From: Chryseobacterium sp. KLBC 52
GTDB taxonomy: Bacteria > Bacteroidota > Bacteroidia > Flavobacteriales > Weeksellaceae
DNA: 64,000 bases
Reading direction: 5' to 3'
Assembly (NCBI RefSeq): GCF_003347605.1
Contig: NZ_QDFZ01000007.1
Coordinates: 180,725-244,724 of the forward strand
A program made the position numbers and the translations under genes. Of the stretch, positions 44,860-54,240 are shown one piece after another (position 1 is the first letter of the stretch; the number at the start of each line of letters is the position of its first letter). Below the pieces are notes generated by a model. The model was not told the DNA's origin. It saw only the letters and a list, made by a program, of their open reading frames with translations, and made no database searches.

Positions 44860-47496
44860 TTATTTTTTAACCATTACTTTCGAAGCTGCTTCGAAACCTA
44901 GTCCTTTGATTTTAACCATATAAGTCCCGTTAACAAGATTGCTTGTAGAAATTGCTTTCTTGGCATCCGGTGAGATTTTATCTTCTGAAGAAACCAGTTT
45001 ACCAGACATATCATACAATTCTACACTTACTTTTCCAAGAGTATTGCTTGGGAACTTAATATAGAACTCGTCTTTAGCAGGATTTGGATAGATAGAAATA
45101 TTATTGTTCTTATCCGCCTTTACATCATTGGTAGCCAATAAACATGCTTCCGGAACATTAAAATCCTGAACCTGGTCATTAATATTATTTTTAACTCCTG
45201 CTGATGCATTTACTCCTAAGCCTCTTCTTGCAAACACGCCCCAGATCATACATTTATCCTGACCCTGAGTAGTTGCCAGCTCAGCTGCTAAAATTGCATT
45301 TCTCCCATCAATGAAGCTAGGGTTACAGCCTTGAAGCTTAAGGGCGTCCGTTACTAACTGTAATACTTTTGTGCTTCCGTTAGGTGTCGTTGATAATACA
45401 TCTGAAGCATAACCATATTTTTCAACATATTTCCAATGAAGGTCCCATAACATGGTTGCCCAGACAAAACCAATTGAGTGTACATCCGGCACAACTGCTG
45501 TTCCGTTATTGTATTCCATTCCGTTGGTATTTCCGTACGTAAATCCGTTAATCGCCAGGTTTGTAGAATATTTTGCAGGTCTGATACCAGCTCCTGTGAT
45601 AGCCTGACCTAATGCATAGGTTCCTGTACCTCTTGCTACTGTAGCATCGTCTCCAGCTTTATTAGTCAACATTAAGGCAAAGAAATCAGACCAACCTTCT
45701 CCCATCTGTTCCTTGCTCACTCCTGAATTCAAACAGTTGTATCCGGTACCGGTCATTCTGTTGGATATTCCATGGCCATATTCGTGGGTTACAATTCCGT
45801 TATCAAAACTTCCGTCAGGCGTCAGATTTCCTTTTAAAGTAACATTTACTGTTGTACTTGCTGCCAACTGAGTTTTGATATATTCTCCTTCTGCATTGGT
45901 AATCAATACTGAAGGAATGGTAATTGTAGGGTCATTCCCCGCCATATTTCCTATAGTAGAACCATTTACTGCATTGTTATAGATAATAGCCGCTTTAGCT
46001 CCTGCATCCTGAAGGTTTTTCACTTTTACTGCAAAAGCACATGTTCCTCTCTCAACCAAACCGATTTTTTCTGTCAGTGAACCTACAGGCAATGCCGTAC
46101 ATCCGTCTAAAACTGATGAAAGCGCCACATCTCCTGTTAATCCACTCATCGGTAGTGGATTACCAAACTGTGCAGTTCCTGCTCCCGGTGTACGGGAAAC
46201 AGCAGCACTTGGTGCATTATAGAAGAACACTCTTCCAACAGGAGACCATAGATACATCTGCATTTTACCATTGTATCCATCCGGTGGTGAAGAGAAGTTT
46301 GCATTGTTTAATCCGCTTCCATCCTGCGCCTCAGCATATACAGAGTCATCATCTCCACCTACAGGTCCGCTTCCAAAATTGTTTTGCTGGAAGTTTCTTC
46401 CTGTTTCTGTAAATCCGAATTTGTAGAAAACGTCATGAATCTTGTTGTTCAGATAAAATAAATTCGTAATAGCAGCATTTCTGTTATTGGCAGGAGTTTC
46501 ATTGATATTAAATGGGAAGTCAAAATTTCTTGTTGCCCCACCTTCTGCCGGTGCTCCTGTAAGGTAATCAGGTGCTGTTAAAGCCGTTCCTGCTACATCT
46601 TCGTAAGCAAAAACATTATTTCCTCTAGTAACAGTATAATGATTGGTTCCGTCAGAATGCCATCCTTCTGGGGAAGCAGTGAGATTCCAAGGGTTGGTAA
46701 TGATTGATCTTGAGCCAAAAGTAGGTGCTTCTATAGGCAGAGGAAACACATTATATGACGCATTATCTGGTAAAAGTAATGGAATATTGTTATTCTGAGC
46801 GATATTGTTTTGAGGCCCAACTAATGTATTTTCAAAATGATTGGCATGGCTATACTCAGCATCTGAGCTATAGGCATCGTGATGAAAATTACAAGATAGT
46901 GTAAGATTATTTTTCAACAGAATATTTCCATTGTTGGCATCTACTACAATATTCCAGTAATTGGGAGATTTTGGTTCCATTAAGGTATATTCATACGCCA
47001 AACGCAGGTTTCCGCTCTCATCATTTGCATATACCAATCTTTGATTGGCTGAGGTAGCTTTCTTCTGAGTTTTTTCAAGGTACTCAAGAATAGTGAAGTT
47101 GGCAATATCAGGGTTTTTCAGATCTTCAGCAATCTTCTGAAGCGCTGTGGTTTTACTGATAGCAGCCATACCTGAAGTAGATGCTGTATAATCTTTAACA
47201 AAATTATCCGTATAATAAATAATTTTATTATCCCTGATTAATGCTGTTCCAACAGAACTGTATACCGGTAAACCTTTATAAGTCTGTAAAAATTTAACAA
47301 CATTACCATTCAATGATTTTGAAGGATCTACATTATCAACAATGATATTATTCAGATCCGACTTCTTATATTCCCTTATTTTATTTTGAGAAATATAATC
47401 TTTAATCAATGTTTCATTATCCTGGCCGAACAATATTGCCGGAAACGCAGAAAATACCGCAAACAAAATAGGTAGAGCTTTATTTTTCATATCCAT
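44860..47496 (-). CDS. Secreted M36 (fungalysin-type) metalloprotease with PA domain and T9SS tail
   Basis: An 878-residue secreted protease. Signal peptide (about 1-24), FTP/PepSY-like propeptide (about 30-195), M36 catalytic domain with the zinc site HEYGHG (H571, E572, H575) and downstream EQMGEGWSDFFAL with the third ligand glutamate. A protease-associated (PA) domain of about 100 residues (about 455-555, including ERGTCAFAVKVKNLQDAGA) is inserted just before the zinc motif. The C-terminus is a T9SS tail (ISIYPNPAKDEFYIKFPSN). Likely an extracellular endopeptidase activated by propeptide removal. Monocistronic with its own terminator. Confidence 0.93.
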   Translation of the reverse strand: MDMKNKALPILFAVFSAFPAILFGQDNETLIKDYISQNKIREYKKSDLNNIIVDNVDPSKSLNGNVVKFLQTYKGLPVYSSVGTALIRDNKIIYYTDNFVKDYTASTSGMAAISKTTALQKIAEDLKNPDIANFTILEYLEKTQKKATSANQRLVYANDESGNLRLAYEYTLMEPKSPNYWNIVVDANNGNILLKNNLTLSCNFHHDAYSSDAEYSHANHFENTLVGPQNNIAQNNNIPLLLPDNASYNVFPLPIEAPTFGSRSIITNPWNLTASPEGWHSDGTNHYTVTRGNNVFAYEDVAGTALTAPDYLTGAPAEGGATRNFDFPFNINETPANNRNAAITNLFYLNNKIHDVFYKFGFTETGRNFQQNNFGSGPVGGDDDSVYAEAQDGSGLNNANFSSPPDGYNGKMQMYLWSPVGRVFFYNAPSAAVSRTPGAGTAQFGNPLPMSGLTGDVALSSVLDGCTALPVGSLTEKIGLVERGTCAFAVKVKNLQDAGAKAAIIYNNAVNGSTIGNMAGNDPTITIPSVLITNAEGEYIKTQLAASTTVNVTLKGNLTPDGSFDNGIVTHEYGHGISNRMTGTGYNCLNSGVSKEQMGEGWSDFFALMLTNKAGDDATVARGTGTYALGQAITGAGIRPAKYSTNLAINGFTYGNTNGMEYNNGTAVVPDVHSIGFVWATMLWDLHWKYVEKYGYASDVLSTTPNGSTKVLQLVTDALKLQGCNPSFIDGRNAILAAELATTQGQDKCMIWGVFARRGLGVNASAGVKNNINDQVQDFNVPEACLLATNDVKADKNNNISIYPNPAKDEFYIKFPSNTLGKVSVELYDMSGKLVSSEDKISPDAKKAISTSNLVNGTYMVKIKGLGFEAASKVMVKK

Positions 47497-47820
47497 TATT
47501 AAAGCCGCTAATCTACAAATAATTCACATAACTTTAATGATTTTTATAGTAAAAATTAAAACATAAATTGATAATCACAAAAAATAAACCCTAAGAATAA
47601 TTTTATATATTTCTCAATTAAGAGAACCCTACATTATATTTATGCGTACCACATTATATTTACAACATTATTTATTTTTTTTCACACATCCCTTTTCTCT
47701 AAAAAGATCATTTTAAAGGATGAATTTCTTATCAGCAGGGATTAGCCTTTATTTTTCATTTTATCCCCTATTTTTTTTCTGAATGGTCTATAAAACGTTA
47801 TTTTATTATTCGACAGACAA
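47497..47820. other. Intergenic region, no gene seen
   Basis: Very AT-rich sequence between the M36 start and the rpsA terminator, with no open frame worth naming and no clear consensus promoter. It must hold the M36 promoter. Confidence 0.4.
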
Positions 47821-47849
47821 AAAAAAGCCGCTCAAACGAGCGGCTCTTT
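47821..47849 (-). terminator. rpsA terminator
   Basis: AGCCGCTC-AAAC-GAGCGGCT hairpin with an eight-T run on the minus strand, 21 nt after the rpsA stop. Confidence 0.88.
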
Positions 47850-47869
47850 ATGTATGAATGGTTCAAAGA

Positions 47870-49660
47870 TTATTTACCTTCTTCCATTTTTCTTTTCAAC
47901 TCTGCTAATGCATCGATGTCTCCAAGAGTAGATCTTTCTTCGTTGTTAGAAGAAGAAGTTACGTTTCTAGAAGAAGCTTCTTTTACGTTTTTCTTCTCTT
48001 CGTCTCTGAAGATACCTGTGTGAGATACTACTACTCTCTTGAATTCTTTGTTGAATTCGATTACTTTGAACTGAGCATCTTCACCTTTTTTGATTTTAGA
48101 TCCATCTTCTTTCTCTAATAATCTTGAAGGGCAGAATGCTTCTACTTCAGCATCTTCGAATTGAACAGAAGCTCCTTTATCGTGAACTTCTACAGCTTTA
48201 CCAGCGTGGATTGTTCCTTCAGCATATTTAGTTTCGAATTTATCCCATGGGTTTTCAGTCAATTGCTTGTGACCTAGAGATAATCTTCTAGCCTGAATAT
48301 CTAATTCAAGAACTACAACGTCTAATTTATCACCTACTGCGCAGAACTCAGATGGGTGCTTGATTTTCTTAGTCCAAGAAAGATCAGAGATGTAGATTAA
48401 TCCGTCGATACCTTCTTCTAACTCTACGAATACACCAAAGTTAGTGAAGTTTCTTACAGTTCCTACATGCTGAGATCCTACAGGATACTTAGCTTCGATG
48501 TTTTCCCATGGATCTTTAGACAATTGCTTGATACCAAGAGAAATTTTTCTTTCTTCTCTATCTAAAGTTAATACTTCAGCTTCTACTTCATCACCTACTT
48601 TTACGAAATCTCCAGCAGATCTTAAGTGAGTAGACCAAGACATTTCAGAAACGTGGATTAATCCTTCAACACCTGGAGCGATTTCTACGAATGCACCATA
48701 GTCAGCAAGAACTACTACTTTTCCTTTTACTTTGTCACCTACTTTCAAGTCAGCAGAAAGAGCATCCCAAGGATGAGCTTCTAATTGCTTCATACCTAAT
48801 TGGATTCTTGTTTTCTCATCATCGAAATCAAGGATTACAACTTTTACAGTCTGTCCGTCCTCCAGGATTTCAGATGGGTGGTTCACTCTAGACCAAGAAA
48901 GGTCTGTAATGTGGATCAATCCATCAACACCTCCTAAGTCAATGAATACACCGTAAGAAGTGATGTTCTTAACAGTTCCTTCAAGAACCTGACCTTTTTC
49001 AAGCTGAGCGATGATTTCTTTTTTCTGACCTTCGATATCTGCTTCGATCAATGCTTTGTGAGATACCACTACGTTTTTGAACTCAGGGTTGATTTTCACA
49101 ACTTTGAACTCCATAGTTTTTCCTACGAACTGATCGTAATCTTTAATTGGCTTAACGTCAATTTGAGAACCAGGTAAGAATGCTTCGATTCCGTGAACGT
49201 CAACGATCATACCACCTTTAGTTCTAGATTTAACAAAACCGTTAACGATTTCTCCAGTTTCGTGAAGTTCGTTTACTTTATCCCAAGCTTTAAGCGTTCT
49301 CGCTTTTCTGTGAGATAATTGTAATTGACCAGTTTTGTCTTCTCTCTTGTCAACCATTACTTCTACCTCATCACCTACTTTTAGGCCTTGGTTGTAACGG
49401 AATTCGTTTAGAGAGATAACACCTTCAGATTTGAAGTTGATGTCTACGATAGCTTCTTTATCAGTTAATCTTACAACTTTACCAACTAAAACGTCGTTAT
49501 CGTCAAGGTTGTTTAAAGATCCGTTGTAGATTTCTTCTAAATCGCTTTTTTCTTTTCTCGCATCTGCATCAAGACCTGATTCGAATGAATCCCAATCAAA
49601 TTGTTCTGGTGCTACGTTTTGGTTTAATAAAACCTCTGCTGAATTTGTCTCTTTTGACAT
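47870..49660 (-). CDS. rpsA: 30S ribosomal protein S1
   Basis: A 596-residue S1 with about six S1/OB repeats (for example LVGKVVRLTDKEAIVDINFK, LEGTVKNITSYGVFIDLGGV, VKGKVVVLADYGAFVEIAPG and HVGTVRNFTNFGVFVELEEG) and an acidic N-terminus. The Asn/Ser-rich linker and C-terminal helix (DIDALAELKRKMEEGK) are typical of Bacteroidota S1. It helps mRNA bind the 30S subunit, which matters in this group because Shine-Dalgarno sequences are rarely used. A good promoter about 120 nt upstream gives it a leader of about 115 nt. Confidence 0.96.
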   Translation of the reverse strand: MSKETNSAEVLLNQNVAPEQFDWDSFESGLDADARKEKSDLEEIYNGSLNNLDDNDVLVGKVVRLTDKEAIVDINFKSEGVISLNEFRYNQGLKVGDEVEVMVDKREDKTGQLQLSHRKARTLKAWDKVNELHETGEIVNGFVKSRTKGGMIVDVHGIEAFLPGSQIDVKPIKDYDQFVGKTMEFKVVKINPEFKNVVVSHKALIEADIEGQKKEIIAQLEKGQVLEGTVKNITSYGVFIDLGGVDGLIHITDLSWSRVNHPSEILEDGQTVKVVILDFDDEKTRIQLGMKQLEAHPWDALSADLKVGDKVKGKVVVLADYGAFVEIAPGVEGLIHVSEMSWSTHLRSAGDFVKVGDEVEAEVLTLDREERKISLGIKQLSKDPWENIEAKYPVGSQHVGTVRNFTNFGVFVELEEGIDGLIYISDLSWTKKIKHPSEFCAVGDKLDVVVLELDIQARRLSLGHKQLTENPWDKFETKYAEGTIHAGKAVEVHDKGASVQFEDAEVEAFCPSRLLEKEDGSKIKKGEDAQFKVIEFNKEFKRVVVSHTGIFRDEEKKNVKEASSRNVTSSSNNEERSTLGDIDALAELKRKMEEGK

Positions 49661-49781
49661 TTTCTAATAAAATTTGTATTCCTTCTTTTTTAACGGTTTG
49701 AATAAATGCGGATTAAAAAATACGGAAGTAATTAATTGTAAGTAATTTACTCTTCAAACCTTTTCGCCACAAAAGTGGGTG

Positions 49782-49812
49782 CAAAGATATGAATTTTATT
49801 TAAATTAAGCAA
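49782..49812 (-). promoter_or_regulatory. rpsA promoter
   Basis: On the minus strand TTG (49810-49812), a 20-nt spacer and TATCTTTG (49782-49789). This predicts an rpsA leader of about 115 nt. Confidence 0.65.
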
Positions 49813-49873
49813 TAGATTCCAGCAGGCTAATATTTAACTTATATATTTCAAAATCAATACTTTGATCAAAAGA

Positions 49874-49969
49874 ATGCTTCGACTGAGTTTACCATGACAG
49901 CAGATATTGCTTTGTTCTAAATGTAAACAGTTATTATTAGAGATTTCATGCTGAGCAGAGTCGAAGCAT
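49874..49969. repeat. Inverted pair ATGCTTCGACT / AGTCGAAGCAT
   Basis: 11-bp perfect arms at 49874-49884 and 49959-49969 with related flanks. It lies in the 508-nt gap 49661-50168 between rpsA and the helicase gene. Confidence 0.6.
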
Positions 49970-50070
49970 CTATAACTAGTGGGGAGACAAAAATGAGATT
50001 CTTCATTTCGCTGCGCTCCATTCAGAATGACAGGAACGCAGAATTAAAAAAGAGCAATACTTTTGTACGC

Positions 50071-50152
50071 CACTCAAACTCTCCTACTCTAAAACCCTAC
50101 CACTCTCAAACCCTCAAACCCTCAAACTCTCCCACCCATCACCCGCTTAAAT
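50071..50152. repeat. Degenerate CCCTCAAA/CTCTC low-complexity tract
   Basis: About 80 nt of imperfect CTCAAACC/CTCTCCCACC units with almost no G on the plus strand, ending 5 nt before the helicase -7 box. A mirror-like G-rich tract lies at 54162-54213. Confidence 0.6.
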
Positions 50153-50156
50153 TCAT

Positions 50157-50164
50157 TACCTTTG
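50157..50164 (+). promoter_or_regulatory. -7 box (TACCTTTG) 4 nt before the helicase ATG
   Basis: Exact TAnnTTTG match. The ATG at 50169 falls where transcription would start, so the mRNA may be leaderless. Confidence 0.5.
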
Positions 50165-50168
50165 CAGC

Positions 50169-51476
50169 ATGGAATTACAGCCGATCTATCAAAAACTGCA
50201 GATTCAGGATATGAATCAAATGCAGAAATCTACTTATAAAGCGTCTGAAGACAATACAGACATTGTTTTACTTTCTCCCACAGGATCCGGGAAAACGCTG
50301 GCCTTTTTATTTCCTGTTCTCAGAAATCTGAAAAAAAATGTTCAGGGAGTTCAGGCATTGATCTTAGTTCCGGCAAGGGAACTTGCTTTACAGATTGAGC
50401 AGGTTTTTAAATCCATGGGGACAGATTTTAAAGTTTCGGTCTGCTATGGCGGTCATGACAAAAAAATTGAGGTTAATAACTTAATCGAAGCTCCGGCTGT
50501 ATTGATCGGAACTCCCGGAAGAGTTGTTTACCACTTAAGAAATAACAATTTTGATCCGAAAACGATTAAAACGCTGGTTCTTGATGAATTCGACAAAGCT
50601 CTGGAATTGGGTTTCCATGATGATATGGAATTTATTTCCAATTCTTTAAAAGGACTTTCTCAAAGAATTTTAACATCTGCCACAGCCATGGATGAAATTC
50701 CGGCTTTTACAGGCTTAAAAGATGAAAAAGTAATCAGTTTCCTTAAAGAAAATGATGTAAAACCGGATCTCCAGCTGAGAAAAGTAATGACTATTCCTGA
50801 AGAAAAACTGGATACACTTTTCAATCTGGTTTGTAAAATCGGAAACAAAAGGACGTTGATTTTCTGCAATCACCGTGAGGCTGTAGACCGTATCTCTGAA
50901 CTTCTCAACCAAATGGGAATCGACAGAGAAACCTTCCATGGTGGTATGGAACAGGATGAAAGAGAACGTGCCTTACTGAAATTCAGAAATGATTCTGCTA
51001 GAATTCTTATTACAACTGACCTGGCTGCCCGCGGACTTGATATTCCTGAAGTAGAATCTATTGTTCATTATCAGCTTCCTCCAAAAGAAGATGCTTTTAT
51101 TCACAGAAACGGACGTACCGCAAGAATGAATGCCAAAGGCTTTGTCTACCTGATCATGACGGAAGAGGAAAACTTCCCGTTCATTAAAAATAATACCCCT
51201 GAAGAAAGTGTTGCCAGATTTACTAAAGTTCCGCAAAAAACACCTTTCCAGACTGTTTACATCAGTGCAGGAAAAAAAGATAAAGTGAACAAAGTGGATA
51301 TTGTAGGATATCTGCTAAAAAAAGGAGAACTTCAAAAAGAAGATGTCGGAATTATTGAAGTAAAGGACACCACTTCCTATGTTGCCGTTGCCAGAAATAA
51401 AGTAAATGCTCTTTTAAGAAAGCTTCAGAACGAAAAACTGAAAGGTAAGAAAGTGAAAATGGAGGTTGCTTATTAA
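50169..51476 (+). CDS. DEAD-box ATP-dependent RNA helicase
   Basis: A 435-residue helicase with a compact Q-motif region, Walker A SPTGSGKT (~38-45), PARELALQIE (Ia), TPGRV, a DEFD box (VLDEFDKALELGF; the usual DEAD is DEFD here), SAT (III), and C-terminal motifs ARGLDIPEV and HRNGRTAR. An extension of about 100 residues after motif VI (VNKVDIVGYLLKKGELQKED...) resembles the RNA-binding GUCT/DbpA-type tail, suggesting a role in ribosome assembly or cold adaptation. The N-terminus MELQPIYQKLQIQDMNQMQ fits the family, so ATG 50169 is right despite the promoter box just before it. Confidence 0.92.
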   Translation: MELQPIYQKLQIQDMNQMQKSTYKASEDNTDIVLLSPTGSGKTLAFLFPVLRNLKKNVQGVQALILVPARELALQIEQVFKSMGTDFKVSVCYGGHDKKIEVNNLIEAPAVLIGTPGRVVYHLRNNNFDPKTIKTLVLDEFDKALELGFHDDMEFISNSLKGLSQRILTSATAMDEIPAFTGLKDEKVISFLKENDVKPDLQLRKVMTIPEEKLDTLFNLVCKIGNKRTLIFCNHREAVDRISELLNQMGIDRETFHGGMEQDERERALLKFRNDSARILITTDLAARGLDIPEVESIVHYQLPPKEDAFIHRNGRTARMNAKGFVYLIMTEEENFPFIKNNTPEESVARFTKVPQKTPFQTVYISAGKKDKVNKVDIVGYLLKKGELQKEDVGIIEVKDTTSYVAVARNKVNALLRKLQNEKLKGKKVKMEVAY

Positions 51477-51490
51477 ACCTTCTACTCAAT

Positions 51491-51566
51491 TGTCATTGTG
51501 AACGATGAAGCAATCTCATCTCTAATGAAAAGAGATTGCTTCGTCGCTATGCTTCTCGCAATGACA
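51491..51566. repeat. Hairpin repeat (GTCATTGTGAAC... / ...TCGCAATGAC)
   Basis: Left part 51491-51517 and right part 51532-51566 are imperfect inverted copies (GAAGCAATCTC / GAGATTGCTTC). It lies between two converging genes, and a half copy lies at 25894-25923. It may double as a terminator. Confidence 0.7.
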
Positions 51567-51572
51567 CAAAAA

Positions 51573-52466
51573 TTATTTAATACCTCTCACCCTTGTAGGG
51601 AAAGTATATACAGATTTAGAGGCAGTAATGAACAAAATATCGTTATTTTTTCCACCAAAAGCTACGTTAGATGTCCATTTTTCAGGAATAGAAATATGAT
51701 AGATTTTCTTTCCCAAACGGCTAAAAACATGTACGCCATCTCCTGTCAAATAAAGATTTCCGTGTTTATCCAGCTCCATTCCGTCTGAACCCATTTCACA
51801 GAAAAGTTTTTTCTCAGACAATTTTCCTTCTCCGAGTATATCATATACATAGGTTTTTCCGGCGTCAATATCAGAAATATAGAGTTTCTTTAATTTTTCG
51901 CTTCCAACAATTCCATTAGGTTGCGTGAAGGTATCCAGTTTCGTAACTTTTCCTGTTCTATCCCTGTAATAAAGGCTTTTATGCTGGATTTCCTGTTTAA
52001 AACCAATCCAGTAATCTCTTTCATACAAAGGGTCTGTAAAATACATCCCTCCAAATTCATCATTCCATACATCATTTGGCCCGTTCAATCTTTTTCCTTC
52101 AAAACCTTTTAGCAGAACTTCAACTTTTTTGTCTTTGGAAATCTTCCAGATCTCACCCTGATCGTCTGAACAGGTAATTAAATAACCGTCTTTATCAAAG
52201 TGGGTTCCGTTAGCTCTTCCCGTTTTATCTAAAAACTCGATCACTTTATTACTCTTCCAATCCCAATAATAAATCTTATCATTAGGCTGATCGGTAAAGT
52301 AAACATTCCCTTCTCGATCTGCTGATGGCCCTTCTGTGAAACTGAATTTGTCGGAAACCATTTCCGGTTGTACTCCTTCATAAAACATTTTACTATAATT
52401 TACTGATTGACAGTTTACCAATGCGAAAACCAAACCAATCATACTTATTTTAAAGATATTCTTCAT
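51573..52466 (-). CDS. SMP-30/gluconolactonase-family lipoprotein
   Basis: A 297-residue protein with lipobox (LVNC, lipid-attached C19) and a six-bladed beta-propeller of the SMP-30/gluconolactonase/LRE type. Metal-site segments visible include FTEGPSADREGNVYFTD (E near residue 45), RLNGPNDVWNDEFGGMYFTD and GSDGMELDKHGNLYLTGDG. These enzymes hydrolyse sugar lactones with a divalent metal; the true substrate is unknown. Periplasmic or outer-membrane location is inferred. Stand-alone, convergent with the helicase gene. Confidence 0.88.
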   Translation of the reverse strand: MKNIFKISMIGLVFALVNCQSVNYSKMFYEGVQPEMVSDKFSFTEGPSADREGNVYFTDQPNDKIYYWDWKSNKVIEFLDKTGRANGTHFDKDGYLITCSDDQGEIWKISKDKKVEVLLKGFEGKRLNGPNDVWNDEFGGMYFTDPLYERDYWIGFKQEIQHKSLYYRDRTGKVTKLDTFTQPNGIVGSEKLKKLYISDIDAGKTYVYDILGEGKLSEKKLFCEMGSDGMELDKHGNLYLTGDGVHVFSRLGKKIYHISIPEKWTSNVAFGGKNNDILFITASKSVYTFPTRVRGIK

Positions 52467-52718
52467 ACTTCATTTTTAAAGCTGCAATTTACGATATGAC
52501 CCAAAAGTATCAAAATATTTTCTCATTTTGACACAATAAAACAACGAAAATAAAATGTCCCAATTGTCCTATTTTGGACGTAGATCATATTAGTAATAAA
52601 AAGATATAATCCGGAGCTTTGCAGTAACAGGATTGATCGCTTTTTTCAAAGAAAAATATTTAAAAAAAATGATGAATCCGGATGAAAATTGTACCAAAAT
52701 ACTTTATAGCATACAACA

Positions 52719-54161
52719 ATGAGCGCAGAGTCCAACAATATCAAGTCTTTGGAAATTGAAAATGAAGATTTCAGAAATTCCGTAGGAACCATGGATGAAA
52801 CCGGGAAAAGAAAATGGATTTTCCCCAGAAAACCTAAGGGAAAGTATACCAACTACAGAAATTATACCAGCTATCTTCTTCTTGCCATTTTCTTTGGGCT
52901 GCCTTTTGTAAAGATCAATAATAATCCTTTTCTGCTCATTAACGTGATCGACAGAAAGTTTTTTATCATTGGACAACCGTTCTATCTGCAGGACTTTTTT
53001 ATTCTTGCTTTGGGAGCAGTAACGTCCGTGATATTTGTAATGTTATTTACAGTAGTCTTCGGAAGGATATTCTGTGGCTGGCTGTGTCCGCAGACTCTTT
53101 TTATGGAAATGGTCTTCCGTAAAATAGAATACTGGATCGAAGGCGACCGGAATAAACAGATGAAGCTTGACAGACAGGAATGGGATGCGGAGAAAATAAG
53201 AAAAAGGCTGACTAAATGGTCTGTTTTTCTTCTCATTTCATTGATTATTTCTCACTTCATGTTCATGTATATTGTGGGATACGAAGAAGTTTTCCGTATT
53301 ATGCGTGAAGGACCAGAAGGAAACTCACTGAAGTTTCTGGTGATGATCTTCTTTACCATGACATTTTACTTTGTTTTCGCATGGCTTCGTGAGCAGGTTT
53401 GTACACTGGTTTGCCCTTACGGAAGACTGCAAGGAGTATTGATTGACAAGCAAACCATCAATGTATATTATGATTTTAAAAGAGGGGAAGGCCGTGCAAA
53501 ATGGAGAAATAATGAAGACAGAAAAGCGGCAGGAAAAGGAGATTGTATCGACTGTAACCAATGTGTCGTGGTATGTCCTACAGGAATCGATATCAGAAAC
53601 GGGCAGCAGCTGGAATGTGTAAACTGTACAGCGTGTATTGATGCCTGTGATGAAGTCATGGAAAAGGTTGGTTTACCTAAAGGATTGGTACGTTATGCAA
53701 CGGAAGCCGAAATTGAAAATCAGGATAAGTTCCTCTTTACGCCAAGAATGAAAGCAACAACCGTTATCCTTGCATTATTAATTGGATTCCTTGGATTTTT
53801 AATGTACGATCGTGGTTCTATGGAAGCAAAATTCATCAAACCGGCAGGTTCTACTTTCTTTGTTAAAAATGGTAAAATCACCAACACCTTTATTTACACC
53901 CTTCTGAATAAGTCTAATGAAAAGAAAACCCTTTTCATCAAAGTCATTACCCCAACAAATGCAGAGATCACTTACTTCGGTTCTGAAAAAATCATATTGA
54001 AAGGAGATCAGATCCTGAAAGGAAACATTAATATTTCCTTCCCTGAAGAAGAAATTAAGTTCTCAAAACAGAATATGGTCATCGGAGTGTTTGATGAAAA
54101 AGGTCAGTTGGTAGATTCGTTTGAAACGACTTTTGAAGGACCGTTTAAGTTAGCTCTTTAG
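52719..54161 (+). CDS. ccoG: CcoG, cytochrome cbb3 oxidase assembly ferredoxin
   Basis: A 480-residue polyferredoxin-like membrane protein. An N-terminal soluble stretch is followed by four or five helices, CGWLCPQTLFMEMVF and CTLVCPYGRLQG (RdxA/NapH-type cysteine motifs), two 4Fe-4S motifs CIDCNQCVVVCP and CVNCTACIDACDE, and a C-terminal immunoglobulin-like FixG_C domain. CcoG reduces copper for CcoN maturation. In most Bacteroidota it lies with ccoNOP; here no other cbb3 gene is in view, and its upstream neighbour is the divergent SMP-30 gene. Confidence 0.94.
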   Translation: MSAESNNIKSLEIENEDFRNSVGTMDETGKRKWIFPRKPKGKYTNYRNYTSYLLLAIFFGLPFVKINNNPFLLINVIDRKFFIIGQPFYLQDFFILALGAVTSVIFVMLFTVVFGRIFCGWLCPQTLFMEMVFRKIEYWIEGDRNKQMKLDRQEWDAEKIRKRLTKWSVFLLISLIISHFMFMYIVGYEEVFRIMREGPEGNSLKFLVMIFFTMTFYFVFAWLREQVCTLVCPYGRLQGVLIDKQTINVYYDFKRGEGRAKWRNNEDRKAAGKGDCIDCNQCVVVCPTGIDIRNGQQLECVNCTACIDACDEVMEKVGLPKGLVRYATEAEIENQDKFLFTPRMKATTVILALLIGFLGFLMYDRGSMEAKFIKPAGSTFFVKNGKITNTFIYTLLNKSNEKKTLFIKVITPTNAEITYFGSEKIILKGDQILKGNINISFPEEEIKFSKQNMVIGVFDEKGQLVDSFETTFEGPFKLAL

Positions 54162-54213
54162 GTTGCAGATGGTAGGTGATCGGTGGCAGGTTGTAGGTGG
54201 TAGGTTGTTTGGA
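54162..54213. repeat. Degenerate GGTAGGTTGT low-complexity tract
   Basis: Imperfect GGTAGGT/GGTTGTAGGTGG units directly after the ccoG stop. A second degenerate tract (TTAAACTTTAAACTGCAAAC) lies at about 54311-54350. Confidence 0.6.
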
Positions 54214-54240
54214 TTAGAAAAAGTAGTTGATGCTTCCTTA

